Shown: in pieces, positions 14,870 to 25,993 of the stretch
How positions within the stretch are numbered: position 1 is the stretch's first letter
How the letters are laid out: every line of letters begins with the position of its first letter
Source: Lichenicola sp964236105
Lineage (GTDB): Bacteria; Pseudomonadota; Alphaproteobacteria; Acetobacterales; Acetobacteraceae
Length of the DNA: 64,000 nucleotides
Reading direction: 5' to 3'
Assembly (NCBI GenBank): GCA_964236105.1
Contig: CAXSBC010000007.1
Coordinates: forward strand, 186,001 to 250,000
The notes under the pieces: generated by a model
Database searches by the model: none
The model's input: only the letters and a program-made list of their open reading frames with translations
What the model was told of the DNA's origin: nothing
Program-made: the position numbers and the translations under genes

Positions 14870-17466
14870 CCAGGGCGGGACCGGCGGGGGCGCGCCTGGC
14901 GCTCCGGCTGGCGCTGCGCGACTGGCGGGGCGGCAGCGGGCTGCTGCGCGGCATGGGAATCGTGCTGCTGTGCCTGGCGCTGGGCGTGGCCGCGATCGGC
15001 ACCATCGGCGGCCTGCGCGACGCGATCCAGCAGGGCGTGGCGGAGCAGCGGCGCGCGATCCTGGGCGGCGACCTGGCGATCGAGAGCCAGGAGGAGCTGC
15101 CGGACGCGCTGCCGGCCTTCCTGGCGAGCCGGGGCGCGCGCACCTCAGGGCTGGTGCGGATGCGCTCGATGGCCTACGCGCCGAACGGGCGGCGGATGCT
15201 GGTCGAGCTGTCGGCTGTCGATGCCGCCTATCCGCTGGTGGGACAGGCGACGGTCGTGGACGGAACACCGTTCGCCCGCGCGCTTGCCGGCGGCGACGGG
15301 CTGCCGGGGCTGGCGGCCGATGCGCTGGTCGGCGCCCGGCTGGGGGTCGTGCCGGGTTCGGTGATCAGGGTCGGCGACGAGCGCTTCCGGCTTGCCTCGC
15401 CGCTCGACAAGGTGCCGGACGCGGCCGGTCAGGCGTCGCTGGCGCCCTCGGTGATGATCGCCCGGTCCGCACTGGCCGCGGCCGGTCTGCTGCGGCCGGG
15501 GACGCTGCTGACGAGCGCGCTGCGCGTGACGCTGCCGGACGGGCCGCGGCACGAGACGACCGCGGCGCGGCTGGCGCGGTCGCGTGCGCTGGCGCGCGCC
15601 GTTTCCGATGCCTTCGCGGGACAGGACTGGCACATCCGCGACATCGACGACGCGGCACCCGCCCTGTCGCGCGTGGTCGACCAGGTGGCGCTGTTCATGA
15701 CGCTGATCGCGCTCGCCGCCCTGCTGCTGGGCGGCATGGGCGTCGCGGCCGGGGTGTCCAGCTGGCTCGAATCGCGCACGGGCACGATCGCGGTACTGCG
15801 CTCGCTGGGCGCGCCGCCGCTGCTGGCTGCCACCGTGTTCGGGCTGCAGGTGGCAGGGCTGTGCGCGGTCGGGATCCTGGCCGGGGTCGCGGTCGGGCTG
15901 GCGCTGCCGCCGCTGGCGGTCAGGCTGCTGGGCGGGCTGCTGCCGGTGGCGCCGCATGGCGGGCTGCAATGGGCGCCGGTGGGGCTCGCCTCGGCGTTCG
16001 GGATCGTGGTCGCAGCACTGTTCACCCTGTCGCCGATGATGCGTGCGGTCTCGGTGCCGCCGGCGGTGCTGTTCCGTGGCCCGGCCGGCGTGGCAGGGCC
16101 CGATCGCCGGCGCCGGCTCGTCACCGGGACGGCCCTGGCCGGGCTGACCGTGCTGCTGGTGCTGCTTGCCGTGCTGACGGCGCCGGACCGGCGACTCGCA
16201 CTCGGCTTCTGCGCCGTCGCCGCCCTCGTGCTGATCGCCTTCCGCCTGGCCGGCCGCGGCCTGATCCTGCTCGCCCGGCTGCTGCCGCGGCCGGCTGCCG
16301 GGCCCGGCATGTCCCGGATCGCGGTGCGGCTCGGGCTGGCGGCGCTGGGCCGGCCGGCGGCGCCGGCGGCGCGGCTGCTGCTGGCGCTGGGTGCCGGCCT
16401 GACCGTGCTGGCGACGGTGGCGCTGACGCAGGGCGACCTGCGTGCCGCGCTGCTCGACCAGCTGCCGAAGCACGCGCCGTCCTTCTACTTCATCGACCTG
16501 CAGCCCGACGAGACGCAGCGCTTCGAGACGCTGCTGCGTCGGATGCCCGCGGTGGGCGAGATCCGGTCGCTGCCGAGCCTGCGCACGCGGGTGGTGGCCG
16601 TGGACGGGGTGCCGGCCGAGCAGGTGAAGGCCACGCCCGGCACGCGCTGGGCGCTGCGCGGCGACCATGGGCTGACCATCGCGGGCGCCGCGCCGCCGGA
16701 CACGCATGTGGTGGCCGGGCAGTGGTGGGCGCCAGATTACGCCGGACCGCCGCTGCTGTCGTTCGATGCCGGGCTGGCGGCAGGCTGGGGCATCCATGTC
16801 GGCTCGGTGGTGCGGCTCAACGTGCTGGGCCGCGACATCGACCTCAGGGTGGCGAGCCTGCGCGAGATCGCCTGGCGCTCGCTGCAGCTCAACTTCGCCT
16901 TCATCGCCTCGCCGGGACTGCTGTCGGGGGCGCCGCACACGGTGGTCGCCACCGTCGCCTCGAGCGGCCGTGCCTCGGACGACGCGGCCATCCTGACCGC
17001 GGTGACCGACGCCCTGCCCAACGTGACCGGAATCCGGGTGGCCGACGTGCTCGCCCAGATCGGTAGCCTGGTGGGGCGGCTGGCCTGGGCCCTGGCGGCG
17101 ATCGGCAGCGTGGCGCTGCTGTCGGGTGCTCTCGTGCTGGCGGCGACCCTGGCCTCGACGCAACGCCAGCGCGTCGCCGAGGCGGCGGTGCTGCGCGTCC
17201 TGGGGGCGACCGGGGCCCAGCTGCGGGCCGCCTGGCTGGTGGAGTTCGCCGTGCTGGGTGCCGCGGCAGGGCTGTGCGCGGCGCTGATCGGCGCCGGCCT
17301 GAGCTGGCTGCTGATGCGCTGGGTGCTGCAGGCGCCGTGGGCGTTCCTGCCCTGGACGGTCGCCATGGTGCTGGGTGCCGCCATCCTGCTGATGCTGACA
17401 GCCGGTTTCCTGGCCACGCGGCGGGGGCTTGCGGCAAGTCCTGCGGTGCTGTTGCGACAGAGCTGA
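14866..17466 (+). CDS. ybbP: FtsX-like ABC transporter permease (YbbP family)
   Basis: An 866-residue inner-membrane protein with two FtsX-type modules: one N-terminal helix, a large periplasmic domain, three helices near residues 270-390, a second periplasmic region and three C-terminal helices. FtsX features include VDQVALFMTLIALAALLLGG and the C-terminal ASTQRQRVAEAAVLRVLGAT. Length and layout fit YbbP. It starts at GTG overlapping the ybbA stop. It is expected to form a mechanotransmission-type transporter with YbbA rather than a classical importer. Confidence 0.88.
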   Translation: MTRAGPAGARLALRLALRDWRGGSGLLRGMGIVLLCLALGVAAIGTIGGLRDAIQQGVAEQRRAILGGDLAIESQEELPDALPAFLASRGARTSGLVRMRSMAYAPNGRRMLVELSAVDAAYPLVGQATVVDGTPFARALAGGDGLPGLAADALVGARLGVVPGSVIRVGDERFRLASPLDKVPDAAGQASLAPSVMIARSALAAAGLLRPGTLLTSALRVTLPDGPRHETTAARLARSRALARAVSDAFAGQDWHIRDIDDAAPALSRVVDQVALFMTLIALAALLLGGMGVAAGVSSWLESRTGTIAVLRSLGAPPLLAATVFGLQVAGLCAVGILAGVAVGLALPPLAVRLLGGLLPVAPHGGLQWAPVGLASAFGIVVAALFTLSPMMRAVSVPPAVLFRGPAGVAGPDRRRRLVTGTALAGLTVLLVLLAVLTAPDRRLALGFCAVAALVLIAFRLAGRGLILLARLLPRPAAGPGMSRIAVRLGLAALGRPAAPAARLLLALGAGLTVLATVALTQGDLRAALLDQLPKHAPSFYFIDLQPDETQRFETLLRRMPAVGEIRSLPSLRTRVVAVDGVPAEQVKATPGTRWALRGDHGLTIAGAAPPDTHVVAGQWWAPDYAGPPLLSFDAGLAAGWGIHVGSVVRLNVLGRDIDLRVASLREIAWRSLQLNFAFIASPGLLSGAPHTVVATVASSGRASDDAAILTAVTDALPNVTGIRVADVLAQIGSLVGRLAWALAAIGSVALLSGALVLAATLASTQRQRVAEAAVLRVLGATGAQLRAAWLVEFAVLGAAAGLCAALIGAGLSWLLMRWVLQAPWAFLPWTVAMVLGAAILLMLTAGFLATRRGLAASPAVLLRQS

Positions 17467-17649
17467 GCTGCAGCCTCAAGGTCCGTCAGGCACGGGTCCG
17501 GTGCGGCGACGAGCCTGGCGTGTGGTCGAAGGCCGTTCAGGACTGGGTGGCGGCCGCGACCGGTCGATCCTGCACAGATGCGATGGCGGCAAGCCATCGT
17601 CCGACACGCTGCGGCAGACGGCCGCCGGGCGTGTCGGAAGGAACGGACT

Positions 17650-17904
17650 CTACTCGGCGGCGAGGTGTTCCGGACGCAGGATGGAGCTGACCATCGCATG
17701 CGGTATGTTGTTCCAGAGGGTCCGGTTCGGCAGCACCGGCGTGCTGGCTTCGCTCCGCACGATGTCGAAGCCGGCCCGGCGAAGCGCCCGGATGGCGATC
17801 AGGTCCAGGTGCGGAACCGCATCCCTGATGTCGGACAGATCTTCCATGGTGAAATCGTTTGGCACTGTTTCTGTTCCCCTGCCGTCGTGACGGCTGATGT
17901 GCAT
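17650..17904 (-). CDS. Possible small hypothetical protein
   Basis: An 84-residue open frame from ATG 17904. A GTG at 17865 with a GGGGA sequence upstream would give 71 residues. The product has ordinary globular composition (FTMEDLSDIRDAVPHLDLIA, then ALRRAGFDIVRSEAS), unlike the Arg/Pro-rich shadow frames nearby, which is the main argument that it is real. No family was recognised. Confidence 0.35.
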   Translation of the reverse strand: MHISRHDGRGTETVPNDFTMEDLSDIRDAVPHLDLIAIRALRRAGFDIVRSEASTPVLPNRTLWNNIPHAMVSSILRPEHLAAE

Positions 17905-18264
17905 CGCTCCCGTCTTGCGCGGGACTCGGTTCCGGTCGGGCTTACCGCCCACGCAACATGGTCCCATCGTTGAAGTGCTCCGGCAACGTCTCCGGGCCTG
18001 GTATTTGTCACGCCACAGTAACATGGTCGTCACCCGGATGATCCCGAGGATGACGCGACGCCGTCTTGTGCCTCGGCCGAGATGCCTCCGGTATGCTGGC
18101 CGGACAATAACGATGAATGTCGGTGGATCAGGGGCGATACCGAGACGAGTATTCAACGCCCGACGCCGCAGATTGCTGCAACGCACAAACAACGTTTGTC
18201 TGGTGTGGTTTCGTTGATTTGCCGTCATCGACCGATTATATGTCCACCCGGTGGGATCGGGTGG

Positions 18265-18471
18265 ATGATGGACGGGCCGAGGCCACGACTGAGAGTGCGG
18301 CGTCTGATCGAGGCGATCGTCGCCGCGTCGCTTCTGTCCGGAATATCGATCGTCGTCGTCGGCCGGTCCCACGGCGGATCCGCCGCCCCGGTGGCGGCCG
18401 CCGGCGCTGTTCAGGACAGGCCGGTCGTTCGGCGCGGCCTCGTCGTGGTGGACCTGCGCACCGGTCCCTGA
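18265..18471 (+). CDS. Possible small single-pass membrane protein
   Basis: A 68-residue open frame, MMDGPRPRLRVRRL followed by a hydrophobic stretch (EAIVAASLLSGISIVVVG), then an Ala/Val-rich tail. The basic N-terminus and single hydrophobic segment suggest a membrane-anchored or secreted peptide. A purine-rich GGGATCGGGTGG precedes the start. It is unrelated to any family I know and could be chance. Confidence 0.3.
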   Translation: MMDGPRPRLRVRRLIEAIVAASLLSGISIVVVGRSHGGSAAPVAAAGAVQDRPVVRRGLVVVDLRTGP

Positions 18472-18566
18472 ACGTCGCCGGGCATCCCGGTTGACCCGCA
18501 GGCCCGCTCGGGCCGACCATGCGGTCCATGCGGAACCGGGTCGAACCCGGCCGGGCGGGAGCGACC

Positions 18567-20528
<1,962 letters not shown>

Positions 20529-20535
20529 GCCGCCG

Positions 20536-21990
20536 ATGCCCCGTATCGCCATCGACGCCATCCGGCCCGGCGCCCTGCCGCCGATCGTCACCGACATCCC
20601 GGCCCGGCTCGACCGGCTGCCCTGGTGCCGCTTCCATCTGCTGGTGGTGGGAGCGCTCGGCATCACCTGGATCCTGGACGGGCTCGAGGTGACCATCGTC
20701 GGCTCGATCGGGCCGGCGATGCAGGACAAGCGCGCGCTGGGGCTGTCGATCGCCGATGTCGGGCTGGCGGCGACGCTGTATCTCGCAGGGGCCGTGTTCG
20801 GCGCGCTGCTGTTCGGCTGGCTGACCGACCGGGTCGGCCGCAAGCGCATCTTCAGCCTGACGCTCGGGATCTACATCGTCAGCGTGCTGCTGACCGCCTG
20901 TTCGTGGAATGTCGGAAGCTTCATCCTGTTCCGCTTCCTGACCGGGGTGGGGATCGGCGGCGAGTATGCCGCGATCAACTCGGCGATCGACGAGCTCATC
21001 CCGGCGCGGCTGCGCGGCCGTGTCGACCTGATGGTGAACGGCTCGTTCTGGCTGGGTGCGGCGGCGGGTGCTGCGGCGTCGCTGCTGCTGATCCATGGCG
21101 ACGGCTCGTTCCCGGGCGGCTGGCGGGTGGGCTTCGCGATCGGCGGCGTGCTCGGCTTCGTCGTGCTGCTGCTGCGCCGGTGGGTGCCGGAGAGCCCGCG
21201 CTGGCTGATCACGCATGGCCGGCACGAGGAGGCCAAGCTGACCACCGGCGCGATCGAGGAGCAGGTCCAGGAAGCGACCGGCGACCGGCTCGAGCCGGTC
21301 TCGGAGACGCTGACGGTGCATCCGCGGCATGTATTCGGCTTCGGCCTGATCTGGAACGCGATGATCGGCGAGTACAAGATGCGCTCGGCATTGGCGCTGC
21401 TGATGATGGCGGCCCAGGCGTTCCTGTACAACGCGGTGTTCTTCACCTATGGCCAGGTGCTGACCCATGACGAGGGGGTGGCGCCGTATCGCGTCGGGCT
21501 CTTCATCCTGCCGCTGGCTTTCGGCAACGTGCTCGGCCCGCTGCTGCTGGGCTCGCTGTTCGACACGGTCGGACGGCGGCGCATGATCTTCGCCACCTAC
21601 GGCGTGTCCGGGCTGCTGATGATCATCGTCGCGGTGCTGTTCGCAGGCGGCCATCTGACCGCCGTCACGCAGACGATCGGCTGGGTGGCGATCTTCTTCT
21701 TCGCATCCCCCGCGGCGAGTGCCGCCTATCTGACGGCGAGCGAGATCTTCCCGCTGGAAACCCGGGCGATGGCGATCTCGGTGTTCTATGTGCTGGGCAC
21801 GCTGATCGGCGGCGTGGGCGCGCCCTATCTGTTCGGCAACCTGATCGAGATGGGGGGGCGGCTGCCGTTGGCGCTGGGCTACGGCGCCGCGGCGTTCCTG
21901 ATGATCGCGGCCGGGACGATGGCGCTGAAGTTCGGCGTCGATGCCGAAGGCAAGTCGCTGGAGCAGGTGGCGCGACCGCTTTCCAGCTGA
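20536..21990 (+). CDS. MFS transporter (sugar/organic-acid porter type)
   Basis: A 484-residue carrier with 12 predicted helices. The loop 2-3 motif GWLTDRVGRKRIF, GVGIGGEYAAINSAIDELIPARLRGR at helix 4-5, PESPRWLITHGR after helix 6 and LFDTVGRRRM in the second half define the sugar-porter/metabolite-H+ symporter type. It is the second gene of an apparent operon with acs, so a carboxylate substrate is more likely than a sugar. The substrate cannot be read from sequence. Confidence 0.87.
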   Translation: MPRIAIDAIRPGALPPIVTDIPARLDRLPWCRFHLLVVGALGITWILDGLEVTIVGSIGPAMQDKRALGLSIADVGLAATLYLAGAVFGALLFGWLTDRVGRKRIFSLTLGIYIVSVLLTACSWNVGSFILFRFLTGVGIGGEYAAINSAIDELIPARLRGRVDLMVNGSFWLGAAAGAAASLLLIHGDGSFPGGWRVGFAIGGVLGFVVLLLRRWVPESPRWLITHGRHEEAKLTTGAIEEQVQEATGDRLEPVSETLTVHPRHVFGFGLIWNAMIGEYKMRSALALLMMAAQAFLYNAVFFTYGQVLTHDEGVAPYRVGLFILPLAFGNVLGPLLLGSLFDTVGRRRMIFATYGVSGLLMIIVAVLFAGGHLTAVTQTIGWVAIFFFASPAASAAYLTASEIFPLETRAMAISVFYVLGTLIGGVGAPYLFGNLIEMGGRLPLALGYGAAAFLMIAAGTMALKFGVDAEGKSLEQVARPLSS

Positions 21991-22078
21991 GCCTGTCGTC
22001 GTGCGTCGCGTCGTTCCCGTGCGCCGCGCGTTGCGGGCGGATCTGGCGGACCGCGTCGTCCGTCATCGGGAGATTGGA

Positions 22079-22348
22079 ATGAACCGACTGCGGCGTCTTC
22101 TGCTCATCGGATCGGCGGCGGGATCGCTCGCCGGCTGCATCTACGAAGCACCGCCGCCGCCGCCACGGGTGATCTACCGCACCGTCCCGGTGCAGCGTCC
22201 GAGGCCCCCGCCGCCGATCATCGTCGAGAGGCCGCCGCCGCCGCCGCGCGAGCATCCCTATTGGGGGTGGCAGCCCGGCCATTGGCACTGGGACGGCTAT
22301 CGCTGGGTCTGGCTGCGCGGACACTACGTCGAGCGCCTGGGCTACTGA
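22079..22348 (+). CDS. Small proline-rich lipoprotein with YXWVW-type C-terminus
   Basis: An 89-residue exported protein. The signal peptide MNRLRRLLLIGSAAGSLAGC ends in a lipobox (SLAGC) at Cys20. A Pro/Arg-rich linker follows (PPPPPRVIYRTVPVQRPRPP), then a Trp/Tyr/His-rich end (GHWHWDGYRWVWLRGHYVER), a pattern of small outer-membrane YXWXW-repeat lipoproteins. A GGGAG ribosome-binding site lies about six bases before the ATG. The role is unknown; it is probably an envelope component. Confidence 0.75.
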   Translation: MNRLRRLLLIGSAAGSLAGCIYEAPPPPPRVIYRTVPVQRPRPPPPIIVERPPPPPREHPYWGWQPGHWHWDGYRWVWLRGHYVERLGY

Positions 22349-22367
22349 TCCCGCCGCCGCCTGACGT

Positions 22368-22397
22368 CCCCTCGCCCGCAAAGCCGCGGGGGAGGGG
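22368..22397 (+). terminator. Strong GC hairpin after the lipoprotein gene
   Basis: CCCCTCGCCCGC (22368-22379) pairs with GCGGGGGAGGGG (22386-22397) around a six-base loop with one mismatch. It sits 20 bases after the lipoprotein stop. A T-run is missing, so it could be a Rho-independent-like hairpin, an RNA-stability element or a dispersed palindrome. Confidence 0.4.
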
Positions 22398-22576
22398 GCC
22401 CAGGCACGGACGCCGCCGATCCTGCGGCGGGCTCCAACCCCATCCAATGCCGACAACCGGACGTAAGGCTCCGGATCGAGGACGGCCGACCGGCCGCCGC
22501 CCTTCTTCGGTCCGCCTTAACCATCTGTCCCGCACCATCGCACCGGACAGAGCTTCGTTCCGGAGATGCATGATTC

Positions 22577-23449
22577 ATGAAACCAGGACAGGGTCCGGCA
22601 CCCTCCTGCCCGAGCCGCCGTGCCTTCACGCTCGGCGCGCTGGCCAGCGTCGGGCTGACGGGCTGTTCCTCGGTGCAGATCCTCAACACGCTGGCGCCGG
22701 AACGTCTCGCGGCCGAGGGCATTCCCTACGGGCCCGATCCGCGGCAGCGGCTCGACGTGTATCGACCGGTGGGGATCGGGCCGTTTCCGGTGATGATGTT
22801 CCTGTATGGCGGCGGCTGGAACAACGGCGCACGGGAGATGTATCGTTTCGTCGGCGGCACCTTCGCGGCGAGCGGCATCGTGACGGTTATCCCGGACTAC
22901 CGGCTCTACCCGCAGGTCCGCTACCGGGGGGTCCTGGCCGATTGCGTCGCGGCGCTGGCCTGGACCCGTGCGAATGCCGCCCGCTTCGGCGGCAGTGATG
23001 CGCCCCCGGCTCTGATCGGCCATTCCGCCGGCGCCTACAACGCGGCCATGCTGACCCTCGATGCGTCGCTGCTGGCGGCGTCCGGGCTGTCGCCGGCCGA
23101 GGATCTGGCTCGCACGATCGGACTGGCCGGACCCTACGACTTCCTGCCTCTGCACACCGAGGAGCTTCGGCAGATCTTCGGGCCGGGGCCCGCCACGGCC
23201 GCGACGCAGCCGATCACCTACGCCGACGGCCGCAACCCGCCGATGCTTCTGCTGGCCGGCACCGCCGACAGGACCGTCATGCCGGACAACACCACGCGCC
23301 TTGCCGGCCGGATCCGGAAGCAGGGCGGTCCGGTCGAGGCGCGGCTGTATGAAGGCGTCGACCACGTCGAGATCGTCGGCGCGATCGCGGCACCGTTGCG
23401 GATACTGGCACCCACGCTGCCGGACTGCTTGTCGTTTCTGCAAGCCTGA
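22577..23449 (+). CDS. Alpha/beta hydrolase, carboxylesterase/lipase type, probable lipoprotein
   Basis: A 290-residue exported hydrolase. The N-terminus has RRAFTLGALASVGLTGCSS, which reads as a twin-arginine-like signal ending in a lipobox Cys. The oxyanion segment is FLYGGGWNNG, the nucleophile Ser lies in GHSAGAYNAA, and the acid and base are in AGTADRTVMP and EGVDHVEIVG. The layout resembles the hormone-sensitive-lipase/BD-FAE group acting on short esters. The substrate is unknown. It stands alone between the lipoprotein gene and the sigma-factor operon. Confidence 0.85.
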   Translation: MKPGQGPAPSCPSRRAFTLGALASVGLTGCSSVQILNTLAPERLAAEGIPYGPDPRQRLDVYRPVGIGPFPVMMFLYGGGWNNGAREMYRFVGGTFAASGIVTVIPDYRLYPQVRYRGVLADCVAALAWTRANAARFGGSDAPPALIGHSAGAYNAAMLTLDASLLAASGLSPAEDLARTIGLAGPYDFLPLHTEELRQIFGPGPATAATQPITYADGRNPPMLLLAGTADRTVMPDNTTRLAGRIRKQGGPVEARLYEGVDHVEIVGAIAAPLRILAPTLPDCLSFLQA

Positions 23450-23633
23450 CCCGGGCTGCGACCGGGTCGATCATCTGGCGGACGGCGCCGTGCGTAACGC
23501 AGCATGACCTCCATCGATCTTGCAGGAGAGCGGCTCAGCCGTATCGTCATGTTCTGTCGATGCCGCTATCATTCGGCCACGTCGGATGAGGTCGCGCTTG
23601 CGCATGAACCAACGAGACCCGCAGGGCGCGGCG

Positions 23634-24167
23634 ATGGATACCGAGACGGAAGCGCTGCTGCTGCGTTGCGCAGACGGCGACCGTGCCGCGTTCCGGCAGC
23701 TCTACGAGATGCAGTCGCCGCGACTCTACGGGCTGGCCCTGCGCCTGATGCAGCAGCCGGCCCTGGCCGCCGACGCCGTGCATGACGCCTTCATCCAGGT
23801 CTGGCAGCGCGCCGAGCGCTTCGATCCGGCGCGGGGCGCCGGCGAGGCCTGGTTGACCAGCCTGCTGCGCTACCGCGCCATCGACATCCTGCGCCGCCGG
23901 TCGCGCGAGCAGTACGGGCACGAGCGCGCGGACGAGCCGGATTCGTCGCCCGACGCGCTAGCACGGCTCGGCGAGCAGGCGGAGGGCGAGGCGCTGCGGC
24001 GTTGCCTCGCCGAGCTCGAGGACGGGCAGCGGCGGGTGGTGATGCTGGCCTTCATGGAGGGCCTGTCGCACAGCGAGCTCGCGGCGCGGCTGCAGGCGCC
24101 GCTCGGCACCGTCAAGTCCTGGGTGCGCCGCGCGCTGCTCGGCCTGCGCCGGTGTCTCGAGGCATGA
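23634..24167 (+). CDS. ECF-family RNA polymerase sigma factor
   Basis: A 177-residue sigma-70 factor with regions 2 and 4 only. Region 2 contains AADAVHDAFIQVWQRAERFD and the LTSLLRYRAIDILRRR segment. Region 4 has the helix-turn-helix GLSHSELAARLQAPLGTVKSWVRRAL. The ATG at 23634 is preferred (AGGGC upstream), and ATG 23604 is possible. The stop overlaps the start of an RskA-type anti-sigma gene (ATGA), the usual arrangement of the SigK-like group. The inducing stress is not visible from sequence. Confidence 0.9.
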   Translation: MDTETEALLLRCADGDRAAFRQLYEMQSPRLYGLALRLMQQPALAADAVHDAFIQVWQRAERFDPARGAGEAWLTSLLRYRAIDILRRRSREQYGHERADEPDSSPDALARLGEQAEGEALRRCLAELEDGQRRVVMLAFMEGLSHSELAARLQAPLGTVKSWVRRALLGLRRCLEA

Positions 24168-24868
24168 GCGGCATCGGCGCCCCCGGCCCGGACGACGAGC
24201 TGATCGTGCTGACCGGCGAGTACGTGCTGGGCACGCTGCCGCGCGACGAGGCGGCACAGCTCGCCCGCGAGGCCGCGAGCGACCCCGCCGTCGCCGATGC
24301 GATCGCCGTGTGGGAGCGCGAGCTGCTGCCGCTGGCCCTGCAGGTGGCGCCGGTGACGCCGCCGGCGACGCTGTGGCCGCGCATCGAGGCCACCGCCCAT
24401 GGCACGCCGCTTCGTCCGGCAGCACCGGCGAACGCCCCGTCGAGCCGGAGCCTGGGACTCTGGCGAGGTGCGGCGGCGGCCGGGTTCCTGCTCGCGGCGT
24501 CGATCGCCGGCATCGCCGTGCTGCAGCGTTCGCCGGCGCCGGTTCCGGTGGCGGTGCTGGCGCCGCTGGGCGCCAGGCAGGCGGCCTTCGTGATGCAGGC
24601 AGGGCGCGACGGCAGCCTGACGATCGTGCCGATCAGCCCCGCCGTGGTGCCGGCCGGACGCGACCTGGAGCTGTGGTCGCTGGCTGCCGGCGCCAAGGTG
24701 CCGCGTCCGATCGGCGTGCTGCCGGCCTCCGGCCTGACCCTGGCCGCCGGCCGCGTCCCCGGCGGTGTGGTGCAGATCCTGGTCAGCCTCGAGCCTGCCG
24801 GCGGCTCGCCGACCGGCCTGCCGACCGGTCCGGTGCTCTATGGCGGCGCGCTGTCGCGGCCAGAGTGA
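24164..24868 (+). CDS. Membrane anti-sigma factor, RskA family
   Basis: A 234-residue single-pass inner-membrane protein expected to hold the upstream ECF sigma factor inactive. The cytoplasmic N-terminus (LTGEYVLGTLPRDEAAQLAR) is the sigma-binding RskA-type helix region. One hydrophobic helix spans about residues 101-120. The periplasmic C-terminus is the RskA-like domain, with PAGRDLELWSLAAGAKVPRP and a GVVQILVSLEPAGGSPTGLP segment. It overlaps the sigma gene by four bases. There is no zinc-finger HxxxCxxC motif, so sensing is not through the ZAS type. Confidence 0.88.
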   Translation: MSGIGAPGPDDELIVLTGEYVLGTLPRDEAAQLAREAASDPAVADAIAVWERELLPLALQVAPVTPPATLWPRIEATAHGTPLRPAAPANAPSSRSLGLWRGAAAAGFLLAASIAGIAVLQRSPAPVPVAVLAPLGARQAAFVMQAGRDGSLTIVPISPAVVPAGRDLELWSLAAGAKVPRPIGVLPASGLTLAAGRVPGGVVQILVSLEPAGGSPTGLPTGPVLYGGALSRPE

Positions 24869-24890
24869 CGACGCGGCGCTGCCGGGCACG

Positions 24891-25496
24891 ATGGGATCGC
24901 CGTCCGTCGCGGAGGCCGGGACCGAGGCGTGGCTGCGCGCCAGGCTGAGCCGGCTGGCGCCGGCGCGACCGTCGCCCTGGCCGGCGGGAAGCGGTGGTGC
25001 CGCGGTGCTGGTGCCGATCGTGCTGGCGCCGCAGCCGTTCGTGCTGCTGACCCGGCGCTCGGCGCTGCTGCGCCACCATGCGGGCGAGGTGAGCTTCCCC
25101 GGCGGCCGCGCCGATCGCGGCGACGCCGATGCGGTGGCGACCGCGCTGCGCGAGGCGCGCGAGGAGATCGGGCTCGACCCGGGGCTCGTCGAGGTGCTCG
25201 GCCGGCTGCCGGACCAGGACACGCTGTCGAGCCGGTTCACCATCGTGCCGGTCGTGGCCCTGCTGTCGCCGCTCGCCACCTGGAGCGCGTCGCAGGACGA
25301 GGTGGCGGCGATCTTCGGGCTGATGCTGTCCACGCTGACCGATCCGGACGCGCCGCGCCGCATGGCCGACGGCCCGCGGGCGGGCGCCTGGGTCTGGCCG
25401 CATCCCGAGCAGGATGTCTGGGGCGCCACGGCCGCGATCCTGGTGCAGCTGGCGCGGCATCTGAGCGGCCGGGAGCCGATGCCATCGTCCGGCTGA
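24891..25496 (+). CDS. NUDIX hydrolase, CoA pyrophosphatase-like
   Basis: A 201-residue protein whose NUDIX segment (GEVSFPGG through ALREAREEIGL) has the variant box of the NudL/YeaB subgroup. It keeps the REAREEIG half, while the upstream Glu of the canonical box is replaced, as in that subgroup. Family members cleave CoA and related nucleotides to 3',5'-ADP and phosphopantetheine. It begins 22 bases after the anti-sigma gene and may be co-transcribed with it. The neighbouring GNAT gene follows at 25519. Confidence 0.85.
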   Translation: MGSPSVAEAGTEAWLRARLSRLAPARPSPWPAGSGGAAVLVPIVLAPQPFVLLTRRSALLRHHAGEVSFPGGRADRGDADAVATALREAREEIGLDPGLVEVLGRLPDQDTLSSRFTIVPVVALLSPLATWSASQDEVAAIFGLMLSTLTDPDAPRRMADGPRAGAWVWPHPEQDVWGATAAILVQLARHLSGREPMPSSG

Positions 25497-25518
25497 TGCC
25501 CGCAGACGGCGGCGCGGC

Positions 25519-25965
25519 GTGACCCGTCACGGGCTGGAGATCCGCGCCGCGACCGCGTCGGATGCGCCGGGCCTGTCGGAGCTGCTGCAGGCGGCGGGCC
25601 GCGCGGTTGGCGCACGGGCACTCGGCGAGCGGCTGGACGCGCTCCGGCACGAGCCCGGCACGGCGCTGCTGGCGCTCGAATGGGGCCCGCCCGGCGGCCT
25701 GGTGATGCTGCACTGGTATCGCACGCTCGACGCGGATCAGCCGACCGCCCAGATCACGACCCTGCTGGTGGCGCCGGACGATCGCCGGCGCGGCATCGGC
25801 AGGCTGCTGGTCAAGGCGGCGGCCCAGGCGGCGCGGGTGGCGGGGTGCGGCGGGCTCGAGCTGCTGGCGCCGCCGGAACAGCCGGAGCTGCAGGCGTTCT
25901 GTCGGGCGACCGGCTTTGCCGGGGCGGGCACCCGGTATGTCAGGGTGCTGCGCAAGGCGGGATAG
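25519..25965 (+). CDS. GNAT family N-acetyltransferase
   Basis: A 148-residue single-domain acetyltransferase starting at GTG (TRHGLEIRAATASDAPGL). The acetyl-CoA-binding motif A is visible as TTLLVAPDDRRRGIGRLLVKAAAQ, followed by GCGGLELLAPPEQPELQAFCRATGF. The substrate is unknown. It is probably the last gene of the sigma/anti-sigma/NUDIX run and is convergent with hglS. Confidence 0.82.
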   Translation: MTRHGLEIRAATASDAPGLSELLQAAGRAVGARALGERLDALRHEPGTALLALEWGPPGGLVMLHWYRTLDADQPTAQITTLLVAPDDRRRGIGRLLVKAAAQAARVAGCGGLELLAPPEQPELQAFCRATGFAGAGTRYVRVLRKAG

Positions 25966-25993
25966 GCGCCGTACTGCGCCGTACTGCGCCGGA

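Larger units (their letters stand above)
17467..18566. other. About 1.1-kb gap with only weakly supported small genes
   Basis: No established gene is present. Two small open frames with plausible features (17650-17904 minus and 18265-18471 plus) are listed separately. The stretch from about 17950 to 18260 shows no coding pattern and is less GC-rich than its flanks. The acs promoter should lie before 18567. Confidence 0.45.
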
